This document shows, in pieces, positions 63,254-64,000 of a DNA stretch of 64,000 nucleotides; within the stretch, counting starts at the first letter, position 1; each line of letters opens with the position of its first letter. Below the pieces are notes generated by a model, which was not told the DNA's origin, searched no databases, and saw only the letters and a program-made list of their open reading frames with translations. This DNA is from an uncultured Pelagibacteraceae bacterium (GTDB lineage Bacteria; Pseudomonadota; Alphaproteobacteria; Pelagibacterales; Pelagibacteraceae), in assembly GCA_902514805.1 (NCBI GenBank), contig CABXSF010000004.1:1-64000 (forward strand), given 5' to 3'. The translations under genes and the position numbers were made by a program.

Positions 63254-64000
63254 ATGAGATTTACAATTTTAGGATGTGGAAGTTCAATGGGAGTTCCAAG
63301 ACCTGATGGCAACTTTGGTAATTGTAATCCTAACAATAAAAAGAATATAAGAACAAGATGTTCGGCAGTAATTCAGGGTAAGTCTTTAAATATAATTATA
63401 GACACTTCTCCAGATATGAGACAACAATTAATAAATAACAAGATCACTAATATTGATAAAGTTTTATTTTCTCATATGCATGCTGATCAAACACATGGAA
63501 TAAACGACCTAAGAGTTTTCTATTTAAAAAATAGGAAACCTGTCGATATATATGCAGATTTACCAACACAGAAATATTTAAATAAAACTTTTTCTTATTG
63601 TTTTAAAAGTAATTCTCGTGAATATCCTGCAACTTTAAAGATGAATTCTGTTAAAAAAGATCTTTATTTTAAAGATGGTCAAAAAAAAATTCACATTAGA
63701 TCTCTTAAAGTAAAACACGGAAATGTTGACTGTACTTGCTATATTATTGATAAGAAATTGGCCTACATAAGTGATGTAAGTGATATAAACAAAAAAGACT
63801 TTAAATTCTTAAAAAATTTAAAATATTTAGTAATTGATTGTTTGTGGTACAGAGAACATCCATCACATTTGAATTTAGATAAATCACTAAGATTAATTAA
63901 TACTCTTTCACCTAAAAAAGCTATTTTAACTAATCTGCATTCTGATTTGGATTATAATGAACTAAAAAAGAAGCTTAAAAAAAATACTGTACCAGCTTAC
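63254..64000 (+). CDS. MBL-fold metallo-hydrolase (PhnP-like), 3' end truncated by window
   Basis: MRFTILGCGSSMGVPRPDGNFGNC, SHMHADQTHGINDLR, AYISDVSD; conserved position after metG-tatD. Confidence 0.93.
   Translation, partial: MRFTILGCGSSMGVPRPDGNFGNCNPNNKKNIRTRCSAVIQGKSLNIIIDTSPDMRQQLINNKITNIDKVLFSHMHADQTHGINDLRVFYLKNRKPVDIYADLPTQKYLNKTFSYCFKSNSREYPATLKMNSVKKDLYFKDGQKKIHIRSLKVKHGNVDCTCYIIDKKLAYISDVSDINKKDFKFLKNLKYLVIDCLWYREHPSHLNLDKSLRLINTLSPKKAILTNLHSDLDYNELKKKLKKNTVPAY

Overview
AT-rich, gene-dense window that looks like a streamlined alphaproteobacterium of the SAR11/Pelagibacter type (inferred from gene content, synteny and base composition; no search was run). Almost everything is core metabolism and housekeeping: tpiA-secG-pyrG-kdsA-eno-ftsB-lipA-coq10; cinA/pgpA/ispDF; ntrYX-trkA-trkH; the aapJQMP amino-acid ABC operon; valS-ilvD-manC; a zinc island (zur-znuBC divergent from znuA); argS-nagZ-scpAB-tatABC-serS-yajC-secDF; uvrA; ssb-gyrA-coaD-ppi-tgt; recG; a peptidoglycan cluster (lytic transglycosylase, RlpA-like protein, D,D-carboxypeptidase); and tmk-holB-metG-tatD-MBL. 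I identify five tRNAs (Arg-UCU, Asn-GUU, Cys-GCA, Lys-UUU, Ser-UGA). I see no CRISPR array, transposon, prophage or obvious defence system, and no clear candidate for a new multi-gene system. The observations most worth follow-up are a PiT-fold permease with degraded signature motifs, an RlpA-like protein that seems to have lost part of its catalytic site, an NtrX lacking the sigma54-contacting GAFTGA loop, tandem 7-1-7 Zur-type palindromes, overlapping palindromes upstream of aapJ with a strong terminator behind it, a 25-aa single-TM ORF coupled by TAATG, apparent absence of the PDH block between ftsB and lipA, and extreme compaction (shared TTAA stops, CDSs abutting tRNA 3' ends).
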